From assembly GCF_900172325.1 (NCBI RefSeq), contig NZ_FWFR01000003.1, forward strand, positions 248,001 to 312,000: a stretch of DNA of 64,000 nucleotides. The letters run 5' to 3'. Origin of the DNA: Oceanibacterium hippocampi. Lineage in GTDB: Bacteria; Pseudomonadota; Alphaproteobacteria; Sneathiellales; Sneathiellaceae. Positions 1 to 7,926 of this stretch are shown here, one piece after another. A program made the position numbers and the translations under genes. The notes beneath the pieces were generated by a model that worked only from the letters and a program-made list of their open reading frames with translations, was not told where the DNA came from and did not search any database. Within the stretch, counting starts at the first letter, position 1, and every line of letters begins with the position of its first letter.

Positions 1-113
1 CCTGTGCCCGCGACGCCCGCGCCTTCGAACCGAAAGGGCTCCTGGAACGCATGCTGTTCCTCGGCGTCCTGCGCCGGGCGGCGTTCGATCCGGGCGAACT
101 GCTCAAGACCTGA
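1..113 (+). CDS. C-terminal end of an unidentified protein (partial)
   Basis: An open frame enters from the left edge and ends at the TGA at 111-113. The readable tail is about 36 residues, rich in Leu and Arg, and ends in GELLKT. It is too short to assign to a family. Its codons are GC-rich at the third position like the surrounding genes, and it stops about 90 bases before a TRAP transporter operon on the same strand, so it could be the last gene of a preceding operon. No function is proposed. Confidence 0.5.
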   Translation, partial: CARDARAFEPKGLLERMLFLGVLRRAAFDPGELLKT

Positions 114-204
114 CCGACGCGACACGGCGATTGGCGACTGGCGCCCCGCAACGAACCAAATACGGAATCGATAAACCGATAAGACAACCCCAAGGGAGGG
201 ATCT

Positions 205-1230
205 ATGGCGATGAAAAAGTATCTGCTGCCCGTTCTGTCGGCGATCGGCCTGCTCGGGCTGAGCGGCGCCGCCTCGGCCGAGACGGTTCTGACGGTATCC
301 CGCTGGGTACCCGCCGGGCACCTGATGTCGCACGCGATGCTGGACTGGTGCGGCAAGGTCAAGGACGCGACGAGCGGCCGCGTGTCCTGCGAGATGCTGC
401 CCAAGGGCGTGGCACCGCCGGCCCAGACCTTCGACGCGGTGCGCGACGGCCTGGCCGACATGTCGTTCGGCGTGCATGGCTACACACCCGGCCGCTACAC
501 CCTGACCGGGCTCGCGGAGCTGCCGTTCCTGGGCGAGACGGCGACCGCGACCAGCGTCGCCTACCAGCGCATCTACGAGAAACATCTCGCGAAGTTCGAC
601 GAGCATCGCGGCCTCAAGGTCATCACCGTCTTCACCCATGGCCCGGGGGTGATCTTCAACACCCAGAAGCCGATCGCCACGGTCGCCGACATGCAGGGCC
701 TGAAATTCCGCACCGGCGGCGGGACCATCAACCGGATCTCCAACGCGCTAGGCGCGAACGTCACCCTGAAGCCGGCGACGGAATCCTACGAACTGCTGTC
801 GAGCGGCGTGATGGACGGAGTGTTCTTCCCGAACGAGTCGGTGCGGACGTTCAAATTGGAGAAACTCATCAAATACGCGACGACCTTCCCCGGCGGCCTC
901 TACAACACCAGCTTCGCCTTCGTGATGAATGCCGACACATGGAAGGGCATTCCCGAACAGGACCAGAAGATTATCGACGGCCTGTCCGGTGAAGCGGCGG
1001 CCCGCCTGTTCGGCGGATACTGGGACAAGGGCGACAGCGAAAGCGCCGAGCTGCAGCACGAAGTCGGGATCGAACTCACCCGCGCCGACGAGGCCTTCGT
1101 CGCCGAGGTCAAGGACCTGACGAAGGACATCGAGACCGACTGGATCGAGCGGGCCGGCAAGGCCGGCCTCGAGAACCCGGCCGCCGTGCTGGCGGAGTTC
1201 CGCGCCGATATCGCGAAACTGTCGGACTGA
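205..1230 (+). CDS. dctP: TRAP transporter substrate-binding protein, DctP family
   Basis: This 341-residue protein is the periplasmic solute receptor of a tripartite ATP-independent (TRAP) transporter. It has a Sec signal peptide with likely cleavage after Ala25 (ASA-ET). The DctP-family element around Arg169 (LKFRTGGG) carries the arginine that normally pairs with the substrate carboxylate, so an organic acid ligand is expected. The ATG at 205 is preceded by a GGGAGG ribosome site. It is followed by the small and large permease genes, giving a complete DctPQM set. The ligand cannot be read from sequence, and no regulator is directly adjacent. Confidence 0.9.
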   Translation: MAMKKYLLPVLSAIGLLGLSGAASAETVLTVSRWVPAGHLMSHAMLDWCGKVKDATSGRVSCEMLPKGVAPPAQTFDAVRDGLADMSFGVHGYTPGRYTLTGLAELPFLGETATATSVAYQRIYEKHLAKFDEHRGLKVITVFTHGPGVIFNTQKPIATVADMQGLKFRTGGGTINRISNALGANVTLKPATESYELLSSGVMDGVFFPNESVRTFKLEKLIKYATTFPGGLYNTSFAFVMNADTWKGIPEQDQKIIDGLSGEAAARLFGGYWDKGDSESAELQHEVGIELTRADEAFVAEVKDLTKDIETDWIERAGKAGLENPAAVLAEFRADIAKLSD

Positions 1231-1336
1231 ACGGCGCAGGCGCCGCCCCCACCGGCGACGCCTGCCCTTCCACGCAACGTGATCCCGTCGCACGGGGGTC
1301 TCCGGACCTTCGTGCGACAGCTTTCCGGGAAACGCC

Positions 1337-1807
1337 ATGAACAGGACGACAGACGCGCTCGGCCTCGTCCCTGCGGTCGCGCTCTTCGCGATCATGCTCC
1401 TGACATTCTCCGACGTCGTCGGACGGAAGCTGTTCGGCCACTCCATCACCGGCAGCGTCGAACTGACCGAACTCCTGCAGGTGATCATGGTCTTCGCGAT
1501 CCTGCCGGCGACCTCGCTGCTGGGCGGCCATGTCGTCTTCGACCTGCTCGACCGTGTGCTGTTGGAACGCTTGCAGCGGATCGTCTACCGGCTCTCCAAC
1601 GGGGCAACCGGCCTGGTTTTCGCGGCAGCCGCCTGGGCGGTCTCGCTGCGCGCGGAACGCACCCTCGAATACGGCGACATGACATCGCAGTACGGCATCA
1701 CCCTCTGGCCGTTCCACTACATGATCGCCATCGCACTGTTGCTCACCGCGCTCGCCCACGGTTATCTCGCCGTGACCGGCCGGCGCATAACCCTGGCGCC
1801 GAGGTAA
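1337..1807 (+). CDS. dctQ: TRAP transporter small permease, DctQ family
   Basis: This 156-residue membrane protein has four predicted transmembrane segments, the usual size and topology of a DctQ subunit. It contains the family-typical stretch around FSDVVGRKLFG and a tract ending SVELTELLQVIM. It pairs with the large permease that starts four bases after its stop, so the two are probably translationally coupled. The 106-base gap after dctP is larger than the others in the operon but shows no clear terminator. The ribosome site at its ATG is weak. Confidence 0.88.
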   Translation: MNRTTDALGLVPAVALFAIMLLTFSDVVGRKLFGHSITGSVELTELLQVIMVFAILPATSLLGGHVVFDLLDRVLLERLQRIVYRLSNGATGLVFAAAAWAVSLRAERTLEYGDMTSQYGITLWPFHYMIAIALLLTALAHGYLAVTGRRITLAPR

Positions 1808-1811
1808 TCGC

Positions 1812-3104
1812 ATGATCGAGGGGCTGATCGGCTTCGCCGCCATGGGCATCCTGATGATGCTTCGGCTGCCCATCGCGATCAGCATGGCGGTCGTCGGCTT
1901 CGTCGGGGTCGGCCTGCTGCGCTCGTGGCCCGCCGCGATCTCGACAACGGCGACCGAGATCATCGGGATCTCCTCCTACTCGCTCTCGGTGATCCCGCTG
2001 TTCGTGCTGATGGGCAATTTCATCACCCGCGCCGGCATGTCCCGCGATCTTTACCAGGCGGCCTATTCGCTCATCGGCCATCGCCGTGGTGGCCTCAGCA
2101 TGTCGACGGTCGTTGCCTGCGCCGGCTTCGGCGCCATATGCGGCTCCTCGATCGCGACGGTCGCGACCATGGCCCGTGTCGCGATGCCCGAAATGAAGCG
2201 GTTCAACTACGACCCGGCCTTCGCCGCCGGGTCGATCTGCGCCGGCAGCACGCTCGGCATCCTGATCCCGCCATCGGTGATCCTCGTGATCTACGGCATC
2301 ATGACCGAACAGAGCATCGGCGCGCTGTTCGCGGCCGGCCTGATCCCCGGGATCATCGCGACGCTGTTCTATCTCGGCGCCTGTGTCTTCGTCACCCGGC
2401 GCCAGCCCGGCGCCGGCCCGGCGGGCGAGCGCATCGACTGGCCCGGCCGCATGCGGGCGCTGCGCCATATCTGGGGCGTGCTGCTCCTGTTCGGGATCGT
2501 CATGGGCGGCATGTATGGCGGCCTCTTCACGCCGACCGAGGCGGCCGGCGTCGGGGCCATGGGCGGCTTCCTCTTCGCGCTCGCCCGCCGCACCCTCAGC
2601 GTCGCGGTGATCCGGGACATCCTGATGGAATCCGCGAGGACGACGGCGATGCTGTTCACCATCCTGATCGGCGCCATGATGTTCTCCAACTTTCTGAACT
2701 TCACGTCGCTGCCGTCCGATCTGCGCGATCTGGTGACCTATTTCGACGTGGCGCCGCTGATCGTCGTGGTCGCCATCTGCCTGGTCTACGTGATCCTCGG
2801 AATGGCGATGGAATCGCTCTCGATGATGCTGCTGACGGTGCCGATCTTCTACCCGCTGATCGTCCAGCTCGGGCTCGATCCGATCTGGTTCGGCGTCATC
2901 GTCGTCTGCGTGATCGAGATCAGCCTCATCACGCCGCCAATCGGGCTCAACATCTTCGTACTTTCGAACGAGGTGCCCGACGTCCCGACGCCGATGATCT
3001 GGCGCGGGGTGCTGCCGTTCATCGCGGCCGACATCCTGCGCATGGGGGTGCTGATCGCCTTTCCGGCGATAACCTTGTTCCTGCCGGTCCTGCTTGATCT
3101 GTAG
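1812..3104 (+). CDS. dctM: TRAP transporter large permease, DctM family
   Basis: This 430-residue polytopic inner-membrane protein is the ion-coupled transport subunit of the TRAP system. It is strongly hydrophobic over its whole length, with about 12 segments. It carries DctM landmarks: GSSIATVATM, GSTLGILIPPSVILVIYG, the GGLFTPTEAAG element near the middle, and EISLITPPIGLN near the end. Its length matches the family norm of about 425-435 residues. It closes the dctPQM operon, and a strong GC hairpin follows the stop. Confidence 0.92.
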   Translation: MIEGLIGFAAMGILMMLRLPIAISMAVVGFVGVGLLRSWPAAISTTATEIIGISSYSLSVIPLFVLMGNFITRAGMSRDLYQAAYSLIGHRRGGLSMSTVVACAGFGAICGSSIATVATMARVAMPEMKRFNYDPAFAAGSICAGSTLGILIPPSVILVIYGIMTEQSIGALFAAGLIPGIIATLFYLGACVFVTRRQPGAGPAGERIDWPGRMRALRHIWGVLLLFGIVMGGMYGGLFTPTEAAGVGAMGGFLFALARRTLSVAVIRDILMESARTTAMLFTILIGAMMFSNFLNFTSLPSDLRDLVTYFDVAPLIVVVAICLVYVILGMAMESLSMMLLTVPIFYPLIVQLGLDPIWFGVIVVCVIEISLITPPIGLNIFVLSNEVPDVPTPMIWRGVLPFIAADILRMGVLIAFPAITLFLPVLLDL

Positions 3105-3115
3105 GCCCGGGACGC

Positions 3116-3155
3116 GGCGACCGCACGCGAGCGGGGCAACTCGCGTGCAGTCGCC
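3116..3155. terminator. Hairpin between convergent dctM and isochorismatase-family gene
   Basis: The arms GGCGACcGCACGCGAG and CTCGCGTGCaGTCGCC pair around an eight-base loop, with one internal mismatch. It lies between the stop codons of two convergent genes (3104 and 3166), the place expected for a bidirectional terminator. There is no long U-tract, so intrinsic termination is inferred from position and stem strength only. Confidence 0.6.
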
Positions 3156-3165
3156 GTCCGCTCCC

Positions 3166-3975
3166 CTATGCCGCCCCGATCAGCCGGACCACCTCGTCGG
3201 TGGTCCAGACGGCGTTGGCGATATAGCGGAAGTTCGTCAGCGCGGCGAGATAGCCGTCGCCCTCCGGCAGCATCGCCGCCGCGGTCGCATCCTTCACGAC
3301 GCCAACCTCGAAGCCCTGCTCGATGAGCTCGCGCATGTGCGACTCGGTGCAGAGGTTGGCCGACATGCCGGCCAGGATGACCTTGTCGACACGCTGCTTC
3401 CGCAACTGCAGCGTCAGGTCGTTGGTGTCGTTGCCGTAGACCTTGTGCGGCGAGGTGACGATCGTCTTGCCGTCGTTGATGTAGGGCTTGTACTGCGGCA
3501 TCCAGTCGGCCCCGGAGCCTTCGAAACCGTCCAGACTGAGCGCGCCGGGACGGTCGAACATGCCGATCTTGTGCATCAGCTTTTCCAGCGCGCCCTCGAA
3601 CTTCCAGCCATGGTCGGTCGGGAAATAGTAATGCGGTGAGACCGCGACGGTCATGTTCCGGGCCTTGGCAGCCTTGAAGAGCCGCTCGATGTTACGCACC
3701 GTGTCATTCCGGGTGACGGACGCGCCGACGACCCCCCAGGTAACGCCGTCAGGGCTCAGGAAGTCGACTTGCGGATCGGTGACGACCAGGGCCGTGTGGG
3801 ACAGTTCGATAGTCATGTCGCTCGCCGGCAAGGCCGGTTCCGTAGGCTCCGCATACGGATTGTCCTGGGCCTTCGCGGCGCTTGCGCCGGCAATGGTCGC
3901 TGCCGTCGCGACGGCAGCAACAGCGCCGCCGCGCAGGGCGTCCCGGCGGCTCACGTGGTGATGGTCATCGCACAT
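3166..3975 (-). CDS. Isochorismatase-family cysteine hydrolase, Tat-exported
   Basis: This 269-residue protein belongs to the isochorismatase-like cysteine hydrolases (amidases, nicotinamidase relatives). The catalytic triad is readable: Asp67 in VTDPQVDF, Lys178 in TSPHK, and Cys209 in SANLCTES. The N-terminus carries a twin-arginine signal (SRRDALRGG, Arg10-Arg11) followed by an Ala-rich hydrophobic stretch, so the enzyme is probably exported folded to the periplasm. This is less usual than the cytosolic location of most members. It is divergent from an AraC regulator at 4102, which is its likely regulator. A GGGAG ribosome site precedes the ATG. The substrate is unknown. Confidence 0.85.
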   Translation of the reverse strand: MCDDHHHVSRRDALRGGAVAAVATAATIAGASAAKAQDNPYAEPTEPALPASDMTIELSHTALVVTDPQVDFLSPDGVTWGVVGASVTRNDTVRNIERLFKAAKARNMTVAVSPHYYFPTDHGWKFEGALEKLMHKIGMFDRPGALSLDGFEGSGADWMPQYKPYINDGKTIVTSPHKVYGNDTNDLTLQLRKQRVDKVILAGMSANLCTESHMRELIEQGFEVGVVKDATAAAMLPEGDGYLAALTNFRYIANAVWTTDEVVRLIGAA

Positions 3976-3988
3976 TCTGATCTCCCGT

Positions 3989-4009
3989 TTCGGATTCCGA
4001 TGATCCGAA
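3989..4009. promoter_or_regulatory. Inverted repeat in the isochorismatase/araC divergent promoter region
   Basis: Perfect seven-base arms TTCGGAT and ATCCGAA are separated by seven bases. The repeat sits directly upstream of the ribosome site of the minus-strand hydrolase, in the 126-base divergent intergenic space. It could be an operator or a small hairpin in the mRNA leader. AraC proteins usually bind direct repeats, so assignment to the neighbouring regulator is uncertain. Confidence 0.3.
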
Positions 4010-4101
4010 TGTGCGCAATCGATTGTGCCTTTTGGTCCGGATCTGGTGCCTTTCCGCCAAATTGATTATGCCCGTTCATCCGGCCGGGCGTATCGTCAAG
4101 C

Positions 4102-5019
4102 ATGACCTACGAATATGTTCTCGACAAAATGGACGTCGATACCGAGCCGTTCGCGCTTTGCGAATTGCGCGGAAATTGCGATCTGGGCCTCGGGCGGCGC
4201 CCATCGGCCACGTTGCATTACATTCTTGCCGGACAAGGCGAGATTCGCCTGCCCGGCCAGCAACAGGTTCCGGTTGGCAGGGGATCGCTTGTCCTTGTAC
4301 CCGCGATGCACTCGCACACCCTGCGCAGCTTCGGAGAAGGCGGAGACGTCTTTCCCGTCTGCAATCCAGCCGGGCTCAACCTGGCGCTTCATGCCCGGGA
4401 CAGCAGGGAGCAGAACCGCAACAGTCAGCTTGTCGCCCTCTGCACCCATGTCTCGGTCGGCCTCGGCGGCACCGGCAACCTGATCGACCTGGTGCGCGAA
4501 CCGATCACCGAGAGAACCGCCGCCGACAGCGCGCTTCAGGCGTCGCTGCAGGCCATCATCGGCGAACTTTCACAGCCCGGCCTGGGCAGTCGGGCGATGA
4601 TCCGGGCGCTGCTGCTGCAGTGCATGATCGAGATCCTGCGAAAGCGGCTCTCCGCCGGCGACCCTGCGCTCGCCTGGATGGCAGCGCTCGCGGATCAGGA
4701 TATCTGGAAGGCGCTCGGCCGAATGCTCGATGCCCCGGGGGATGCCCATACGGTCGAATCCCTCGCCCGGGAAGTCGGCATGAGCCGTTCGACCTTCGCG
4801 CTGCGTTTCGCCAACGCCTGTGGCAGCGGCCCGATGGAATTGTTGCGCAGCCTGCGGGTCATGAAAGCCGGGAGCCTGCTCGAGGAAACGAACCTGCCGG
4901 TAAAGCGCGTCGCCGAACGCGTCGGATTCCGCAGTCGCAGCGCCTTTACCCGGATGTTCGAGGGGCATGTCGGGCTGTCGCCGCAGCAGTTCCGCAAGAG
5001 CCGGCGCAACGCACCTTAG
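4102..5019 (+). CDS. AraC-family transcriptional regulator with cupin-like sensor domain
   Basis: This 305-residue regulator has an N-terminal cupin-type domain of the kind found in AraC activators (HYILAGQGEIRLPG, then GSLVLVPAMHSH, roughly residues 10-190). The C-terminal AraC double helix-turn-helix runs roughly from residue 205 to 300. The second-helix signature is clear: VAERVGFRSRSAFTRMFEGHVGLSPQQFRK. The first HTH is seen in SLAREVGMSRSTFALRF. It is divergent from the Tat-exported hydrolase at 3166-3975 with 126 bases between them, the standard layout for a local regulator and its target. Confidence 0.9.
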   Translation: MTYEYVLDKMDVDTEPFALCELRGNCDLGLGRRPSATLHYILAGQGEIRLPGQQQVPVGRGSLVLVPAMHSHTLRSFGEGGDVFPVCNPAGLNLALHARDSREQNRNSQLVALCTHVSVGLGGTGNLIDLVREPITERTAADSALQASLQAIIGELSQPGLGSRAMIRALLLQCMIEILRKRLSAGDPALAWMAALADQDIWKALGRMLDAPGDAHTVESLAREVGMSRSTFALRFANACGSGPMELLRSLRVMKAGSLLEETNLPVKRVAERVGFRSRSAFTRMFEGHVGLSPQQFRKSRRNAP

Positions 5020-5037
5020 CGCGCCGGCCCCGACAGC

Positions 5038-6588
5038 CTAGCCGCCGACGAGGATCCGGACCTCGCGTTTCAGGATCTTGCCGTAGCCGCTCTTGGGCAA
5101 TTCATCGAAGAAATGAACCTCGGTGGGCTTCTTGTAGCTCGCCAGGTTGCCGCGGCACCATTCGACCACGCCGGCCTCGTCCAGTTCGGCCGCCCCCTTG
5201 CGGACGATCGCCGCGACCACCCGCTCGCCCCATTTCCGGTCGGGCAGGCCGAACACCGTCGCCTCCTGGATGGCGGGGTGGCGATAGAGGACCTCCTCGA
5301 TCTCGCGCGGATAGATATTGTGCCCGCCGCTGATGATCATGTCCTTCTTGCGGTCGGTCAGGAACAGGTAGCCGCCCTCGTCGAGATAGCCGATATCGCC
5401 GGTTCGCAGCCAGCCATCTTGCAGCGCAGCACGATTGGCCTCTGGGTTCTTCCAGTATCCGCGCATGACGAGATCGCCGCGCACGACGATTTCGCCCGCC
5501 TCGCCCGGCGGCAACTGGTTGCCATCATTGTCGAATATCCGGACCTTCACGAACAGGCATTCGCGCCCCGCCGATCCGAGCCGGCGCTCGCCCACCTCGT
5601 CCCTGGCGAGATGCTCTTCCCGCGGCAGGCAGGTACAGCCCATCGGCGCCTCACCCTGGGCGAAGCCCTGGACGAAAATCGGGCCGAAGGTGTCCACGGC
5701 CTCCTTCAAGCGATCCACATACATCGGCGCGCCGCCATACATCACCGTATGCAGCGAGGACAGATCGTGTTCCTTGTGGCTCGGATCGTCGAGCATGATC
5801 TGGATGATGGTCGGCACCATGAAGGCCGTGGTCACGCGGTAGCGCTCGACCATCCGGTAGAAGTCGCCCGCGGTGAAGCGGGAGAAGGTCGGGAAGACAT
5901 GTCCGGCCGCCCGCGCCACATGCTGGAACGCCATCAGGCCGTTCGAATGGGACAGCGGCGCAATATAGGCCAGTCGGTCGGACGCCTTGACCGGATTGAA
6001 TTCGATCAGCTGCGTATTGACCATGGTGGTCAGATTCCGGTGACTGAGCATCGCCCCCTTGGGCTTGCCCGTCGTTCCGGAGGTATAGAAGATCCAGGCG
6101 ATATCGTCGGCGTCGACATCCGCGTCCTCGAAACGGTCGGCGCTGCGCGCCAGCAGATCCGCGAAATCGACGATCCGCGGATCGTCGCCGGCCGGACGAT
6201 CGATGGCGATGACGACAAGCCGGTCGGGAAGATCCGGATCGGCCGCCAGCAGACCGTCGAGCAGGCTGGCGCTGACGATGAGCGCCCGGGACTCGGAGTT
6301 CTCGAGCATGTAGCCATGCTCCTGCGGGTGCAGCTTCGGATTCATCGGCACGATGGTCATGCCGGCCCGCAAGGGGGCGAAGAGCGACACCAGTCCGGAC
6401 GGGTTGTTCGCCAGGATCAGGCCGACGTGATCGCCGGGTTTCAGGCCCAGCGAGACCAGTCCATTGGCGAGCCGGCTGACCTGCCGGTCCATCCACGCGT
6501 AACTGTGGGTCGTCTCGCCGTGAAAGATCGCCGGCCGGCTGCCATTCGCAGCCGCGGTCCGCGTCAGAAAATAGCTCAGGTTGTTCAT
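5038..6588 (-). CDS. Acyl-CoA ligase (AMP-binding, class I ANL enzyme)
   Basis: This enzyme activates a carboxylic acid with ATP and CoA through an acyl-adenylate. All core motifs are present: the phosphate loop YTSGTTGKPKG, the adenylate region WLRTGDIGYLDEGG, the hinge DRKKDMIISGGHNIYPREIEE, and the C-terminal catalytic lysine in SGYGKILKRE. I take the ATG at 6588 (MNNLSYF), which gives 516 residues and a family-like start; an ATG seven codons upstream at 6609 is also possible. Neither has a clear ribosome site. It is the last gene of the minus-strand catabolic block, 135 bases after the thiolase. The acid it accepts is unknown. Confidence 0.9.
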   Translation of the reverse strand: MNNLSYFLTRTAAANGSRPAIFHGETTHSYAWMDRQVSRLANGLVSLGLKPGDHVGLILANNPSGLVSLFAPLRAGMTIVPMNPKLHPQEHGYMLENSESRALIVSASLLDGLLAADPDLPDRLVVIAIDRPAGDDPRIVDFADLLARSADRFEDADVDADDIAWIFYTSGTTGKPKGAMLSHRNLTTMVNTQLIEFNPVKASDRLAYIAPLSHSNGLMAFQHVARAAGHVFPTFSRFTAGDFYRMVERYRVTTAFMVPTIIQIMLDDPSHKEHDLSSLHTVMYGGAPMYVDRLKEAVDTFGPIFVQGFAQGEAPMGCTCLPREEHLARDEVGERRLGSAGRECLFVKVRIFDNDGNQLPPGEAGEIVVRGDLVMRGYWKNPEANRAALQDGWLRTGDIGYLDEGGYLFLTDRKKDMIISGGHNIYPREIEEVLYRHPAIQEATVFGLPDRKWGERVVAAIVRKGAAELDEAGVVEWCRGNLASYKKPTEVHFFDELPKSGYGKILKREVRILVGG

Positions 6589-6723
6589 CAGGGGACAATC
6601 CAGATGCAAGAGGGATTCAGGTAACGGGCATGTCGACCGGGCCAGGGGGCGCCACGCTGCCGGGGCCTGTCCGGGGTCTCGATGCCGACAACAGCGACAT
6701 TCACCGAATGGAAGGAACCGCGA

Positions 6724-7914
6724 CTACCGGCGAAGGATCGTGATGGCGGTCGCCGCCGCCTCGTCCGCGACCAGCCCGCCCGAGCTTTGCGCCAGGCCGA
6801 CCCGGGCCTTCTCGACCTGCCGGTCGCCACCGCGTTCCTGCAACTGCCAGACCAGTTCGACAAGCTGTGCGGCGCCCGTGGCAGCCCCCGGATGGCCGCG
6901 TGACAGCAGGCCCCCGGAACTGTTCACCGGGATCCGCCCGCCAAGGGCTGTATCGCCGTCCCGGAGAAGGCGCTTCGCCTCGCCGGCCGGCGCCAGGCCG
7001 ATCTCCTCGATCGCGATCATCTCCGCGACCGCGGATGCATCGTGAACTTCCGCCAGGTCGACGTCTTCGGGGCCGATCGACGCCTCCTCGAAAGCCCGGG
7101 CGGAGGCGCGCGCGAGAACCGGGTCGGCGGTGCCGCGCTGCGGCATGCCGCTTCTGACGACCGAGGCGGCGACTTCGACCAGCGGCAATCCGAAGGTCTT
7201 GCCGGCATTCTCCGAGCAGACCAGGAAGGCCGCCGCACCGTCGGTCAGCGGCGAACACATCAGGGTTCTGAGCGGCTCGGCAACAACCGGGGAGGCAAGT
7301 ACCTCTTCCTCGGTCATCGGCTTGCGATACTGGGCGACGGCGTTCAGGGACGCGTGCTTCCGGTTCTTGACCGCGATACGGGCCAGGTCGCGCTCGGTCG
7401 CGCCGGTATTCTTCAAGTACTCGCGTGCGATGCGGGCGTAGTAATGCTCCATGAAGATCGAGCCGGCCTTGCCGTCACCGTCGAGGGCTTCGGACATCCA
7501 GGCCATTTTCTCGACGTCCATCGCGCCGAACAGGGCACGCATGCTCCGGCGACGATCGGTCGCGTAGAGCTTGTCCATGCCGATGACCATCACCGCCTCG
7601 TACTGGCCGGCCCTGATCGCCTGGGTGGCGAGATGCAGCGCCGAGGGACAGGCCGCGCAGGCATTGTCGATATTGAAAACGGGAACGTCGCAGATACCGC
7701 TCGCCGCAAGGGCAACCTGCCCGGGAACAGCGACCTGCCCGTCGATGTGGCTGGAGAATGCCCGTCCCGCATAGACCGCTTCGATCGCGGACGTCTCGAT
7801 ACCGGTTTCCTCCAGCAGGCTCCCGATTGCCTCGCGGCCGAGATCAGACGCTGTCCGGTCAGGATATTTCCCGAACGGGATCATCGACGCGGCGGCGATG
7901 TATGCCTTGCCCAT
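6724..7914 (-). CDS. Thiolase-family protein (SCP-x/lipid-transfer thiolase type)
   Basis: This 396-residue thiolase-fold enzyme is of the SCP-2/SCP-x type, which cleaves or forms C-C bonds in acyl-CoA thioesters. The nucleophilic cysteine is probably Cys86 in NACAACPSAL, with Cys89 close by. The general-base histidines are in VHDASAVAEM and SRGHPGAATG. Near the C-terminus it has NSSGGLLSRGHP, typical of this subgroup. It starts 12 bases after the upstream ligase stops, so it is in the same operon. Enzymes of this type often work with a DUF35 zinc-ribbon partner, and one is encoded in this operon. Confidence 0.88.
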   Translation of the reverse strand: MGKAYIAAASMIPFGKYPDRTASDLGREAIGSLLEETGIETSAIEAVYAGRAFSSHIDGQVAVPGQVALAASGICDVPVFNIDNACAACPSALHLATQAIRAGQYEAVMVIGMDKLYATDRRRSMRALFGAMDVEKMAWMSEALDGDGKAGSIFMEHYYARIAREYLKNTGATERDLARIAVKNRKHASLNAVAQYRKPMTEEEVLASPVVAEPLRTLMCSPLTDGAAAFLVCSENAGKTFGLPLVEVAASVVRSGMPQRGTADPVLARASARAFEEASIGPEDVDLAEVHDASAVAEMIAIEEIGLAPAGEAKRLLRDGDTALGGRIPVNSSGGLLSRGHPGAATGAAQLVELVWQLQERGGDRQVEKARVGLAQSSGGLVADEAAATAITILRR

Positions 7915-7926
7915 AGTGAATATCCC

